Of a stretch of 64,000 bases of DNA, positions 17,817 through 25,808 are shown piece by piece. Position 1 is the stretch's first letter. Every line of letters begins with the position of its first letter. The notes under the pieces are model-generated. The model saw nothing but the letters and a program-made list of their open reading frames with translations, was not told the DNA's origin and did not search any database. This DNA is from Clostridia bacterium (lineage in GTDB: Bacteria; Bacillota; Clostridia; Oscillospirales; SIG627). The translations under genes were made by a program, and so were the position numbers. The DNA lies in the NCBI GenBank assembly GCA_017467865.1, contig JAFUKG010000032.1:181681-245680 (forward strand), given 5' to 3'.

Positions 17817-17892
17817 TGGTGGGGACTACAGGGCTCGAACCTGTGACCCTCTGCTTGTAAGGCAGATGCTCTCCCAGCTGAGCTAAACCCCC
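17817..17892 (-). tRNA. tRNA-Val (UAC)
   Basis: The minus strand folds as a complete 76-nt cloverleaf: acceptor GGGGGTT / AGTCCCC, D arm with TAGCTCAGCTGGGAGAGCA, anticodon loop CTTACAA (anticodon UAC, valine), T loop GGTTCGAGCCC, discriminator A and encoded CCA. The tRNA's UAC anticodon and ACCA end are exactly what the Val T-box at 22.2 kb would have to bind. Confidence 0.97.
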
Positions 17893-17902
17893 AACGCACA
17901 AT

Positions 17903-17931
17903 ATAATATCATAAAACTGTGCGAATGTCAA
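17903..17931 (-). promoter_or_regulatory. Promoter of tRNA-Val
   Basis: Minus strand TTGACA, 17-bp spacer, TATTAT, 11 bp upstream of the tRNA. Confidence 0.8.
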
Positions 17932-17940
17932 TAGTTTTTT

Positions 17941-17980
17941 TAAAAAATTATCCCCTGCTTTTATTTTTGCAGGGGATTTA
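17941..17980 (-). terminator. Terminator of the sugar-phosphate isomerase-like gene
   Basis: On the minus strand, TCCCCTGC / GCAGGGGA stem with a 10-nt A-rich loop and a T-rich tail. Confidence 0.8.
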
Positions 17981-17985
17981 AGACA

Positions 17986-18837
17986 TCAGACGGTCTTTTT
18001 AAGGAAATCAAGTCCTGCTTCGAGGGCTGGGATATTATCTTCCATTCCTTCAAATTCAATTGCCACGTAGCCGTCATAGCCTACTCGTTTGAGAGCGGTG
18101 ATGCAATTCTTTACGGGCACAACTCCGTGTCCTACGGCGGTGCCTCTTATGTGATTACCGCCGAGGGTTGTGAAAAAGCCTTTGGGACAGTCAACGTCTC
18201 CCGATTTCAAGAGAAAGTCCTTTGCATGAACGTGGAAGGTGTAGGGAGCGGCAATTGCCACGGCGTGCACGGGGTCGGCATCGGCACAGAGGAAGTTACC
18301 CATATCGCAGAGCCAGCCGTAGTTTTCGTGATTAACTTCACGGATGAGGGCTTCTACCCGCTCGGGGGCTTGGAAAATATATCCGTGGTTTTCGGTGCAG
18401 GTCTTTACGCCCTTTAACTTTGCGTACTCACTTACTTCCCTTATTCTCGGTGCCATTTCCTTCACAGCATTATGCCATGTGTAAAGATGCTCCTTTGGAA
18501 GAGAGTAGCAAACGTCATGCCTCATGCAGGGAGAGCCGAGAGCTGCGGCAATATCTACGCTCTTTTTCACCTTGTCAATCTCTGCATCTATATCGACTGC
18601 AAGGAAATTTGCACCTATGGCGTAGTTGATAATTTCAATACCTGTCTTTTCGCAATGCTCTTTTATCTTCCCGGCAAGAGAAATCAAATCTTCTCCCTCT
18701 TTAGCATAAGACTCAAGCCCGATAAACTCAATACCTTCAAAGCCCATCTCCTTGGCTTTGTCAATAACGGCGAAGATATCCGAGCCCGTCTGGGAAATAT
18801 ATTTTGTAAAGCTATAGCTTGAAACTCCGATTTTCAT
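17986..18837 (-). CDS. Sugar phosphate isomerase/epimerase family protein (AP endonuclease 2 TIM barrel)
   Basis: 283 residues from ATG 18837, preceded by GGAGG; the in-frame extension to 18906 has no ribosome binding site. The fold signature of the xylose isomerase-like TIM barrel is clear: KIGVSSYSF at strand 1, GFEGIEFIGLES at strand 2, CTENHGYIFQ with the metal-binding Glu, CDMGNFLCADADP, FHVHAKDF with the HxHxKD motif, and GYVAIEFEG at the end. Members isomerise or epimerise sugars and inositols with a divalent metal. The substrate is unknown. Monocistronic. Confidence 0.92.
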   Translation of the reverse strand: MKIGVSSYSFTKYISQTGSDIFAVIDKAKEMGFEGIEFIGLESYAKEGEDLISLAGKIKEHCEKTGIEIINYAIGANFLAVDIDAEIDKVKKSVDIAAALGSPCMRHDVCYSLPKEHLYTWHNAVKEMAPRIREVSEYAKLKGVKTCTENHGYIFQAPERVEALIREVNHENYGWLCDMGNFLCADADPVHAVAIAAPYTFHVHAKDFLLKSGDVDCPKGFFTTLGGNHIRGTAVGHGVVPVKNCITALKRVGYDGYVAIEFEGMEDNIPALEAGLDFLKKTV

Positions 18838-19001
18838 AATTTTTATCCTCCATATTATCTCGTCCCGAAGGGACATCGCATTACGAATTAATATATCGCA
18901 CCACAAGGTATATCACAAATTCCATCAGGATTTCATATCGCTGAATTCAACTTCTTTGAATTCATTTTAAAATTCGTGAACAATTTAGATGTCTAACATT
19001 A

Positions 19002-19113
19002 AAGGCTCCACTGTGTAAGGGGAGCTGTCAGCGTAGCTGACTGAGGGGTTGTTTCTTCTTTAACAATCCTCCCGCCACGCTCTGCGTGCCACCCTCCTTT
19101 ACACAAGGAGGGC
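19002..19113. repeat. MITE-like inverted-repeat element
   Basis: About 112 bp. The ends AGGCTCCACTGTGTAAGGGG and, on the other strand, AGCCCTCCTTGTGTAAAGG are imperfect terminal inverted repeats of about 25 bp. Internal hairpins CAGCGTAGCTG and CACGC..GCGTG are present. I recall near-identical elements in many gut Firmicutes intergenic regions. It has no coding capacity. Confidence 0.7.
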
Positions 19114-19300
19114 TATGAATTGACAACTATCGTTGTCATGAATTGGCGTTACGCCATGATTTCTCGCTTTGCTCCATGAATTGAATTGCCTTTATAATGC
19201 ACGAAGTGCAATTCATGAGCCGTCAGGCTCAATTCATGAAATCATAGATTTCAATTCATGCCGAAGGCAATTCATTGAGTTTGCTTTGCAAACTCATTTT
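19114..19300. repeat. Intergenic hairpin array with AATTCATG linkers (copy 2)
   Basis: Eight linker copies: the first four as (C/T)ATGAATT (one altered), the last four as AATTCAT(G/T). Between them lie short palindromes GACAAC-GTTGTC, GGCG-CGCC, GCAC-GTGC, GAGCC-GGCTC, GAAATC-GATTTC, GCC-GGC and GAGTTTGC-GCAAACTC. The hairpin stems differ from those at 1916-2071 while the linker is the same. The gap 18838-19672 otherwise holds the MITE-like element, a promoter and a T-box. Confidence 0.75.
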
Positions 19301-19352
19301 ATCACAAGCTTTTTTTATTTTCAATAAGAAATATAAAAAAATAAAAAAACTA

Positions 19353-19381
19353 TTGACAAACCGAAATTTTGGTGCTATATT
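19353..19381 (+). promoter_or_regulatory. Promoter of the Ile T-box transcript
   Basis: TTGACA, 17-bp spacer, TATATT, just upstream of the T-box leader. Confidence 0.85.
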
Positions 19382-19389
19382 GTACTTAG

Positions 19390-19660
19390 CGAAATATTTA
19401 AAGGCTGTGACGAAGACGGTTTTGAAGGTTGTTTTCAGAGAGTCGGCATTTGGTGTGAGCCGATAGCATACCGACAAAGTGACCTATCACTTCCGAGCCG
19501 AAGTGCTGAAACATGAGTAGGTGCTTCCGTGATTGCTGCGTAAATGCATAGGAATTGTTTGATTCCAAAAAGTGGCAGTTTTACTGCAATTTGAGTGGTA
19601 CCGCGAGTAATTTTTTACCCGTCTCAAAGAAAAGCTTTGAGACGGGTTTGATTTTTTTAG
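19390..19660 (+). promoter_or_regulatory. T-box riboswitch, specifier AUC (Ile)
   Basis: Stem I carries the distal-loop signature CAGAGAG..TTGGTGTGAG; its base pairs GGCT..GAAG with CTTC.GAGCC. Between that helix and AGGT/ACCT the 3' side of the specifier loop is ATCA, so the codon is AUC (19486-19488) plus the usual purine. The T-box sequence TGGTACCGCG is at 19596-19605, pairing with a tRNA ACCA end. A terminator (ACCCGTCTCAAAG / CTTTGAGACGGGT and T run) ends the leader, 15 bp before the gene. T-boxes allow read-through when the cognate tRNA is uncharged. Confidence 0.93.
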
Positions 19661-19672
19661 GAGGAAATTATT

Positions 19673-21937
19673 ATGTCAACAACTTCAAAAGAAAAGCTTA
19701 TAGAAGTAGCTCGCCGAATTCGCGAGATGCGTGAAATAGACGGCATAAGCGTTGAAGAAATGGCAGAAAAAACCGAAGTATCTGTAGAAGAGTATCTCGA
19801 CTATGAAGCAGGAAAGAACGATTTTCCTTTCTCTTTTATTCATAAATGCTCCCTTGCCTTCGGCATTGATATGACAGATATCCTTGAAGGACAGAGTGCA
19901 AAGCTTCGTTCCTATACTGTTACACGTAAGGGCGAGGGTCAGGACACCGCCAAGGAAAACGGCATTGAAATTCAGAGCCTTGCTCCCAAGTTCAAGGGTA
20001 AGATTGCCGAGCCGTACTGGGTAAGATATGAGTTTGACCCCGAGCTTCAGAACAAGCCCATTAACCTTGCAACCCATTCGGGTCAGGAGTTCGACTTCAT
20101 TATGAAGGGCAGACTCAAGGTGCAGGTGGGCGACCACGTAGAGTATCTCAGCGAGGGTGACAGCATTTACTATAACAGCTCTACCCCTCACGGAATGATA
20201 GCCGTTGACGGTGAGGACTGTCTTTTCGTTGCAGTAGTACTTCCCGGTGAAGCAGAGGAAGAAACAACTGTCAGAAAAACCATTTCGGCTTCCAAGGCAC
20301 CCAAGGGGCTGGTCAGCGATGCCTTCGTAAAGACTGTTGAGGACGAAAACGGAACGCTTCTCAAGATAGATTTTGAAAACGAAGATAAGTTCAACTTCGC
20401 TTTCGATATAGTTGACGCTATTGCAAAGAAAGACCCCGAAAAGCTTGCAATGGTACATATAGATAAGAACAAAACCGAGAGATTTCTTACCTTTAACGAT
20501 ATGAAGCGTAAGTCAAATCAAGTAGCAAACTACTTCAAGTCTCTTGGCATCAAGAAGGGCGACAGAGTAATGCTTGTACTCAAGCGTCACTATCAGTTCT
20601 GGTACGCTATCCTTGCTCTTCATAAGCTTGGTGCGGTAGCTATTCCCGCTACTAACCTGCTTGTGGCTCACGACTTCGAGTACCGCTTCAATGCAGCGGG
20701 GGTTTCGGCTATCATCTGTACTGCCGACGGCAAGGTTGCAGAAGAGGTAGACAAGGCGCAGGATGACTGTCCCACACTTAAGACAAAGGTTCTTGTGGGC
20801 GGAGAGCGTGACGGCTGGCACAGCTTTGACGAAAATTATCCTCTCTTCTCGGCTCACTTCTACCGTGACGAAAACACCGCCTGCGGAAACGACCCCATGC
20901 TCATGTTCTTCACATCGGGTACAACGGGTTATCCTAAGATTGCAAACCATTCCTATAAGTATGCGCTGGGTCACTACATCACCGCTAAATATTGGCACAT
21001 GGTAGAGCCCGACGGACTTCACTTCACCATTTCCGAGACAGGCTGGGGCAAGGCTCTTTGGGGCAAGCTCTACGGTCAGTGGCTCTGCGAGGGTGCGGTG
21101 TTCACCTATGACTTTGACAAGTTTGACGCCTCCGACATTCTCCCCATGTTTGCAAAGTACAATATCAAGACCTTCTGTGCACCTCCCACAATGCTTCGTA
21201 TGATGATAAAGGAAGATTTATCCAAATACGACCTTTCCTCCATCAAGCATATGACCACGGCAGGAGAGGCACTCAACCCTGAGGTTTACTATCAGTTTGA
21301 AAAGCTGACGGGACTTCAGATTATGGAAGGCTTCGGTCAGACAGAGCTCACCCTTACCATTGCAAACCTTATCGGTCAGAACCACAAGATAGGCTCTATG
21401 GGTAAGCCTACTCCCCTTTACGACGTCGTAATTCTCGACCCCGACGGAAATCCCGTTCCCGACGGTGAAAACGGAGAAATTTGCGTAAGATATAGTGAAA
21501 AGGTACCCTGCGGTCTCTTCCTTGGCTACTACGGAAACGAAGAAAAGACAAACGAGGTTATGCACGACGGATACTACCACACGGGTGACGTTGCTTGGCG
21601 TGACGAGGACGGCTTCTTCTGGTACGTTGGACGTACAGATGACGTTATCAAGTCCTCGGGCTACCGTATCGGTCCTTTCGAGATAGAAAGCGTTATTATG
21701 GAGCTTCCCTACGTTCTTGAATGCGGAGTTTCCGCCGCTCCCGACGAGGTGAGAGGTCAGGTAGTTAAGGCGAGCATCGTACTTGTCAAGGGAACCGAGC
21801 CCACAGAAGAATTAAAGAAGGAAATTCAGGACTACGTAAAGAAGCACACCGCTCCTTATAAATATCCGAGAATCGTTGTATTCCGCGATGAGCTTCCAAA
21901 GACCATCAGCGGTAAAATTCAGAGAAACAAGCTTTGA
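19673..21937 (+). CDS. XRE HTH - cupin - acyl-CoA synthetase fusion (paralog 1, Ile T-box)
   Basis: 754 residues in three parts. Residues 5-70 form an XRE-type helix-turn-helix; 120-195 a cupin (THSGQEFDFIMKGRLKVQVGDHVEYLSEGDSIYYNSSTPHG); 245-754 an AMP-forming acyl-CoA ligase with TSGTTGYPK (about 414), GFGQTE (553), YHTGDVAWRDEDGFFWYVGRTDDVIKSSGYR-type A7/A8 motifs, and the C-terminal Lys in SGKIQRNKL. Details such as SETGWGKALWGKLYGQW resemble medium/short-chain ligases (ACSM type). Under an Ile T-box, 2-methylbutyrate to 2-methylbutyryl-CoA is the likely reaction (inference). The N-terminal half looks like a regulator fused to the enzyme. Start ATG 19673 follows TAGGAGG. Confidence 0.9.
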   Translation: MSTTSKEKLIEVARRIREMREIDGISVEEMAEKTEVSVEEYLDYEAGKNDFPFSFIHKCSLAFGIDMTDILEGQSAKLRSYTVTRKGEGQDTAKENGIEIQSLAPKFKGKIAEPYWVRYEFDPELQNKPINLATHSGQEFDFIMKGRLKVQVGDHVEYLSEGDSIYYNSSTPHGMIAVDGEDCLFVAVVLPGEAEEETTVRKTISASKAPKGLVSDAFVKTVEDENGTLLKIDFENEDKFNFAFDIVDAIAKKDPEKLAMVHIDKNKTERFLTFNDMKRKSNQVANYFKSLGIKKGDRVMLVLKRHYQFWYAILALHKLGAVAIPATNLLVAHDFEYRFNAAGVSAIICTADGKVAEEVDKAQDDCPTLKTKVLVGGERDGWHSFDENYPLFSAHFYRDENTACGNDPMLMFFTSGTTGYPKIANHSYKYALGHYITAKYWHMVEPDGLHFTISETGWGKALWGKLYGQWLCEGAVFTYDFDKFDASDILPMFAKYNIKTFCAPPTMLRMMIKEDLSKYDLSSIKHMTTAGEALNPEVYYQFEKLTGLQIMEGFGQTELTLTIANLIGQNHKIGSMGKPTPLYDVVILDPDGNPVPDGENGEICVRYSEKVPCGLFLGYYGNEEKTNEVMHDGYYHTGDVAWRDEDGFFWYVGRTDDVIKSSGYRIGPFEIESVIMELPYVLECGVSAAPDEVRGQVVKASIVLVKGTEPTEELKKEIQDYVKKHTAPYKYPRIVVFRDELPKTISGKIQRNKL

Positions 21938-21958
21938 TAGCCTTGGGCTATCAAAGAA
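21934..21958 (+). terminator. Hairpin after ligase paralog 1
   Basis: GATAGCC / GGCTATC stem with a TTG loop at the stop codon; no T run, so termination is uncertain. Confidence 0.5.
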
Positions 21959-22098
21959 TGCAGAATGATGAGTGATGAATGATGAATTATGGTTGATTTG
22001 CGTTCCGCAAATCTTCATATGATTAATTGTGAATTTCGGCATCGCCGAAATTATCCTTAATTCTGCATTCTGCATTCTGCACTCTGCATTCTGCATTT
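21956..22098. repeat. Intergenic hairpin array, TGCAGAATGATGA-linker type (best copy)
   Basis: Left arm: GAATGCAGAATGATGAGTG-like direct repeats. Centre: hairpins GATTTGCG-ttc-CGCAAATC and AATTTCGGC-atc-GCCGAAATT. Right arm: the same words inverted, (TTCTGCA)n. The array is nearly duplicated at 24743-24898. Confidence 0.75.
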
Positions 22099-22135
22099 AC
22101 TGAAAGGTATGACGGAAAAGACGAAGAAATAATCC

Positions 22136-22164
22136 TTGACAAAAGTAAAAATGTGTGATATACT
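22136..22164 (+). promoter_or_regulatory. Promoter of the Val T-box transcript
   Basis: TTGACA, 17-bp spacer, TATACT. Confidence 0.85.
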
Positions 22165-22179
22165 TCATTTATTCAAGAA

Positions 22180-22441
22180 AAAGACTTTGACGAAGAGTTT
22201 ATCAAAAGTTACCCTTCAACAGAGAGACGGCGGTTGGTGTGAAGCCGTTGAGGGCGTTTGATATTTGTAGCTTCTGAGTCGGGAGGAAGAAAGATTTTCG
22301 AGTAGACCCTCTCCGTGATTGCTGCGTTAATGCATAGGAATTGGTTGATTCCAAGAGTGGTGCTTCGGCACAACTTGAGTGGTACCGCGGGTGTTTATAA
22401 TACTCGTCTCAAGGATTATATCTTTGGGACGAGTTTTTTTG
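22180..22441 (+). promoter_or_regulatory. T-box riboswitch, specifier GUA (Val)
   Basis: Stem I contains GACTT..GAAG pairing with CTTC.GAGTC and ATCAAA pairing with TTTGAT. The 3' side of the specifier loop is ATTTGTAG; by its place directly before the purine and the CTTC helix, the codon is GUA (22267-22269). The distal loop reads CAGAGAG..GTTGGTGTGAAG. The T-box TGGTACCGCG is at 22380-22389 and the terminator ACTCGTCTCAA / TTGGGACGAGT plus T run ends the leader. The tRNA it would sense, tRNA-Val(UAC), is encoded at 17.8 kb. The reading UUG (Leu) is possible if the loop is offset, but less consistent with the other two leaders. Confidence 0.88.
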
Positions 22442-22462
22442 TCCCGATTTTCGGAGGTTAAA

Positions 22463-24745
22463 ATGGAAAACAATATTGATTTTAAAATCAAAGAAATGGC
22501 AGGGCGTATAAGAGAGCTTAGAGATATTCAGGCTCTCAGCATTGAGGATATGGCAACCGCCACCGACGTTTCTGTTGAAGAATACGAGGCTTCGGAAAAG
22601 GGCGAAAGAGACCTTACCTTCGCCTTTATCTTCAGATGTGCAGGAGCGCTGGGCGTTGACGTTACCGATATCATCGAGGGCTACAGCCCTACCCTTAAAA
22701 GCTACACCGTGACCCGCCGCGGTATGGGTCAGAAAATTGAAGAGGCTCACTCTATGACCTATTATAACCTTGCCTCTTCCTTTAAGAACAGAATTGCAGA
22801 GCCTCTTTACGTAAGAGCGTCCTATACCGGTGAGGTTGCAGACAGCGACATCGAGGTGACAACTCACTCGGGTCAGGAATGCGACATTGTAATCGAGGGT
22901 TCTCTTAAAGTAAAGGTAGGAAATCACACAGAGGTGCTCAGAGCGGGAGACAGTATTTACTATAACAGCTCTACCCCTCACGGAATGGTTGCCGTTGACG
23001 GCGGAGACTGTCTGTTCTATGCTATCGTTCTTAATCCCACGGGAGAGCCCATTCCCGAGCTCACGCCCGTAAAGGCTATCTCCACCGAGAGACAGCTTCC
23101 CAAAGACAACGAAGAAAGAGCTTACCGTAAGTTCATTGACACCGTTGAGGACGAGAACGGAACTCCCACGTCAATAAAATTCAAAAACGAAAATGAGTTC
23201 AATTTTGCATTCGATATTGTAGATGCTATTGCGGATAAAAATCCCGATAAGCTTGCTATGTTACATATTTCTCTTGATAAGACAGAGAGAAGATTTACCT
23301 TCAAGGATATGAAGAAGATGTCCAATCAGGCGGCAAACTACTTCAAGTCTCTCGGCATCAAGAAGGGCGACAGAGTAATGCTTATACTCAAGCGCCACTA
23401 TCAGTTCTGGATAGCGATGCTCGGTCTTCACAAGCTGGGCGCCATTGCAATTCCCGCTACAAATCAGCTTCAAGAGCATGACATTGAGTACCGCTTCAAC
23501 GCAGCAGGCGTTTCGGCAATTCTTTGTACCGCCGACGGCAAGGTTGCAAGCGAGGTTGATGCGGCGGCTGAAAAATGTGACACCCTCAAGCACAAGATAA
23601 TCGTTAACGGCGAGCGTGAGGGCTGGAGAAGCTTTGATGAAGAGAGAACACTCTTCTCTACCCATTTCACAAGAACAGAGGACTCCCCCAAGGGTGAAGA
23701 CCTTATGATAATGTACTTCACATCTGGTACAACGGGCTATCCCAAGATTGCGGCTCACGCCTGCAAGTATGCTCTCGGTCACTTCCATACTGCAAAGTAT
23801 TGGCACACAGTTGACCCCGACGGACTCCACCTGACTATTTCGGACACCGGCTGGGCTAAGGCGATGTGGGGTAAGATGTACGGACAGTGGATATGCGAGG
23901 CAGGTCTCTTCGTTTATGACTTTGACCGATTTGACGCTGCAGATATTCTTCCTATGTTTGCAAAGTACAATATCACCACCTTCTGCGCTCCTCCCACAAT
24001 GCTTCGTATGATGGTTAAGGAGGATATTTCCAAATACGACTTGTCAAGCGTTAAGCATATGACAACGGCAGGAGAGGCACTCAACCCCGAGGTTTACTAT
24101 CAGTTTGAAAAGCTGACAGGACTTCAGATTCTCGAAGGCTTCGGTCAGACAGAAAGTACTATGATTATAGGTAACCTTGTAGGTCAGAGCCACAAGATAG
24201 GCTCTATGGGAAGACCTGCTCCCATTTACGACGTTCACCTTCTCGATGCTGACGGCAATGACGTGCCCGACGGTGAAACGGGTGAAATATGCGTAAGAGT
24301 GGCTGACGGCGCTCCCTGCGGACTCTTCACGGGCTACTACGGAAGCGAAGAGAAAACAAAAGAAGTTTGGTACGACGGCTATTATCACACAGGCGACGTT
24401 GCTTGGCGTGACGAGGACGGCTTCTTCTGGTACGTTGGACGTACCGACGACGTTATCAAGTCATCGGGCTACCGCATCGGTCCTTTCGAGATAGAAAGCG
24501 TTATTATGGAGCTTCCCTACGTTCTTGAATGCGGAGTTTCCGCCGCTCCCGACGAGGTGAGAGGTCAGGTAGTCAAGGCGAGCATCGTGCTTGTCAAGGG
24601 AACTGAGCCCACCGACACCCTCAAAAAGGAAATTCAGGACTACGTAAAGTCGAGAACCGCTCCCTATAAATATCCGAGAATAGTAGTATTCAAGGACTCC
24701 CTTCCCAAAACGGTAAGCGGTAAGATACAAAGAAACAAGCTTTGA
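22463..24745 (+). CDS. XRE HTH - cupin - acyl-CoA synthetase fusion (paralog 2, Val T-box)
   Basis: 760 residues from ATG 22463 (TCGGAGG upstream; the open frame before it lies inside the T-box). It has the same three-part layout as paralog 1: XRE domain, cupin with THSGQECDIVIEGSLKVKVG, and AMP-forming ligase with TSGTTGYPK, GFGQTE and the C-terminal SGKIQRNKL. The two differ at positions likely to line the acyl pocket (ATNQLQEHD against ATNLLVAHD; TMIIGNLVG against TLTIANLIG), while the 3' fifth is almost identical in DNA. With a Val T-box, isobutyrate activation is the expected reaction (inference). It is followed by the ferredoxin/Vor/IlvE genes, possibly on the same transcript. Confidence 0.9.
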   Translation: MENNIDFKIKEMAGRIRELRDIQALSIEDMATATDVSVEEYEASEKGERDLTFAFIFRCAGALGVDVTDIIEGYSPTLKSYTVTRRGMGQKIEEAHSMTYYNLASSFKNRIAEPLYVRASYTGEVADSDIEVTTHSGQECDIVIEGSLKVKVGNHTEVLRAGDSIYYNSSTPHGMVAVDGGDCLFYAIVLNPTGEPIPELTPVKAISTERQLPKDNEERAYRKFIDTVEDENGTPTSIKFKNENEFNFAFDIVDAIADKNPDKLAMLHISLDKTERRFTFKDMKKMSNQAANYFKSLGIKKGDRVMLILKRHYQFWIAMLGLHKLGAIAIPATNQLQEHDIEYRFNAAGVSAILCTADGKVASEVDAAAEKCDTLKHKIIVNGEREGWRSFDEERTLFSTHFTRTEDSPKGEDLMIMYFTSGTTGYPKIAAHACKYALGHFHTAKYWHTVDPDGLHLTISDTGWAKAMWGKMYGQWICEAGLFVYDFDRFDAADILPMFAKYNITTFCAPPTMLRMMVKEDISKYDLSSVKHMTTAGEALNPEVYYQFEKLTGLQILEGFGQTESTMIIGNLVGQSHKIGSMGRPAPIYDVHLLDADGNDVPDGETGEICVRVADGAPCGLFTGYYGSEEKTKEVWYDGYYHTGDVAWRDEDGFFWYVGRTDDVIKSSGYRIGPFEIESVIMELPYVLECGVSAAPDEVRGQVVKASIVLVKGTEPTDTLKKEIQDYVKSRTAPYKYPRIVVFKDSLPKTVSGKIQRNKL

Positions 24746-24898
24746 TAGCCCAAGGCTATCAAAATGATGAATGATGAATGATGAGTGATGAATTATGGTT
24801 GATTTGCGTTCCGCAAATCTTCATATGATTAATTGTGAATTTCGGCATCGCCGAAATTGTCCTTAATTCTGCATTCTGCACTCTGCATTCTGCATTAA
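24743..24898. repeat. Intergenic hairpin array, near-duplicate of 21956-22098
   Basis: Starts with the hairpin GATAGCC-caa-GGCTATC at the stop codon, then the same linkers, the same two central hairpins and inverted TTCTGCA repeats. I see no promoter in it, so the downstream operon may depend on the Val T-box transcript. Confidence 0.75.
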
Positions 24899-24909
24899 AG
24901 AAGGAAACT

Positions 24910-25572
24910 ATGGAATTCAAACGAATGACTCTTCTGGCAGGTCATTACGGAAGCGGTAAGACAAATATCGCCGTAAACCTTGCATTTTCGCTAAAAAAGC
25001 GTTATGATAATGTAGTGGTTGCGGATATGGATATAGTTAATCCTTACTTCCGCACCAAGGACAGCACAGAAGATTTTGAAAAAGCAGGTATCAAGCTCAT
25101 TGCATCCCGCTTTGCAGGCTCAAACGTTGACCTGCCCTCTCTTCCTCAAGAAATGTACTCGCTGACAGACGATAAGACTTGTCATGCCATTCTTGACATA
25201 GGAGGAGACGAAAGAGGCGCGCTGGTGCTGGGACGATACGCACCTATGATACAAGAAGAGGGCGACTACGAAATGCTTTTCGTTTTCAACTCTGCCCGCC
25301 CCCTCACTCCCGATGCCGACTCGGCAATCGAGGTAATGCGTGAAATTGAATGGGCGGGAAAGATACCCTTTACCGGTATCGTAAACAACACCAACATCGG
25401 AGAGGAAACTACACCCGAAACCGTTATTTCGTCAATGAAGAAGGCAGAAGAGCTGTGTGAAAAGACGGGGCTTCCCATTCTTATGACAACGGTTCACGAG
25501 AGGATTTTCTCCTCCCTTGAAGATAAAATACCAAACCTATATCCCCTGAAATTACAAGCAAAAATTCTCTAA
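24910..25572 (+). CDS. ParA/MinD-like P-loop ATPase
   Basis: 220 residues from ATG 24910, with GAAGGAAACT before it; an open extension to 24835 only translates the upstream repeat. Walker A is GHYGSGKTNIAVNLAFSL (about residues 11-28), with a deviant-Walker style layout, VVVADMDIVNPYFRT as the switch I/A' region and ILDIGGDERGA as Walker B. It has no DNA-binding domain. The position directly before a ferredoxin and 2-oxoacid oxidoreductase subunits suggests a role in cofactor insertion or in the amino-acid pathway, but the function is not known. 14 bp separate it from the ferredoxin gene. Confidence 0.85.
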   Translation: MEFKRMTLLAGHYGSGKTNIAVNLAFSLKKRYDNVVVADMDIVNPYFRTKDSTEDFEKAGIKLIASRFAGSNVDLPSLPQEMYSLTDDKTCHAILDIGGDERGALVLGRYAPMIQEEGDYEMLFVFNSARPLTPDADSAIEVMREIEWAGKIPFTGIVNNTNIGEETTPETVISSMKKAEELCEKTGLPILMTTVHERIFSSLEDKIPNLYPLKLQAKIL

Positions 25573-25586
25573 AAGGAGTGTAAAAA

Positions 25587-25793
25587 ATGGCGAAGCTTAC
25601 TTTTAAAACCGACAACTGTAAGGGCTGCGGACTTTGCGTTGACGCTTGTCCTAAGAAGGTTCTTGCACTTGCGAAAGAAAAAATCAACAAAAAAGGTCAT
25701 CACCCCGTTGAAGCGGTGAATGAGGACGCTTGTATCGGCTGTGCTTTCTGCGCAACTATGTGTCCCGACTGTATTATCAAGATTGAGAAATAG
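25587..25793 (+). CDS. 2[4Fe-4S] ferredoxin subunit of 2-oxoacid:ferredoxin oxidoreductase
   Basis: 68 residues with two cluster motifs, CKGCGLCVDACP and CIGCAFCATMCP. This is the delta-type electron-transfer subunit (KorD/VorD position) and is encoded just before the alpha, beta and gamma subunits, with a 15-bp gap and AAAGGTTGTG-type spacing to the next gene. It passes electrons between the TPP site and free ferredoxin. Confidence 0.93.
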   Translation: MAKLTFKTDNCKGCGLCVDACPKKVLALAKEKINKKGHHPVEAVNEDACIGCAFCATMCPDCIIKIEK

Positions 25794-25808
25794 AAAGGTT
25801 GTGAAAAA

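Noticed and set aside
17701-17931. Minus-strand ORF over the tRNA-Val region
   Set aside because: It reads through the tRNA gene (GGLAQLGEHLPYKQRVTGSSPVVP is a classic translated tRNA pattern).
22262-22270. Reading the Val T-box specifier as UUG (Leu)
   Set aside because: UUG would require a shift of two bases from the place used in the Ile and Leu leaders; GUA is directly before the purine and helix as in the others.
22379-22462. N-terminal extension of ligase paralog 2
   Set aside because: It lies inside the T-box terminator region; ATG 22463 has TCGGAGG upstream.
24835-24909. 25-residue N-terminal extension of the P-loop ATPase
   Set aside because: It translates the intergenic repeat (hairpin and TTCTGCA words); the ATG at 24910 has the ribosome binding site.
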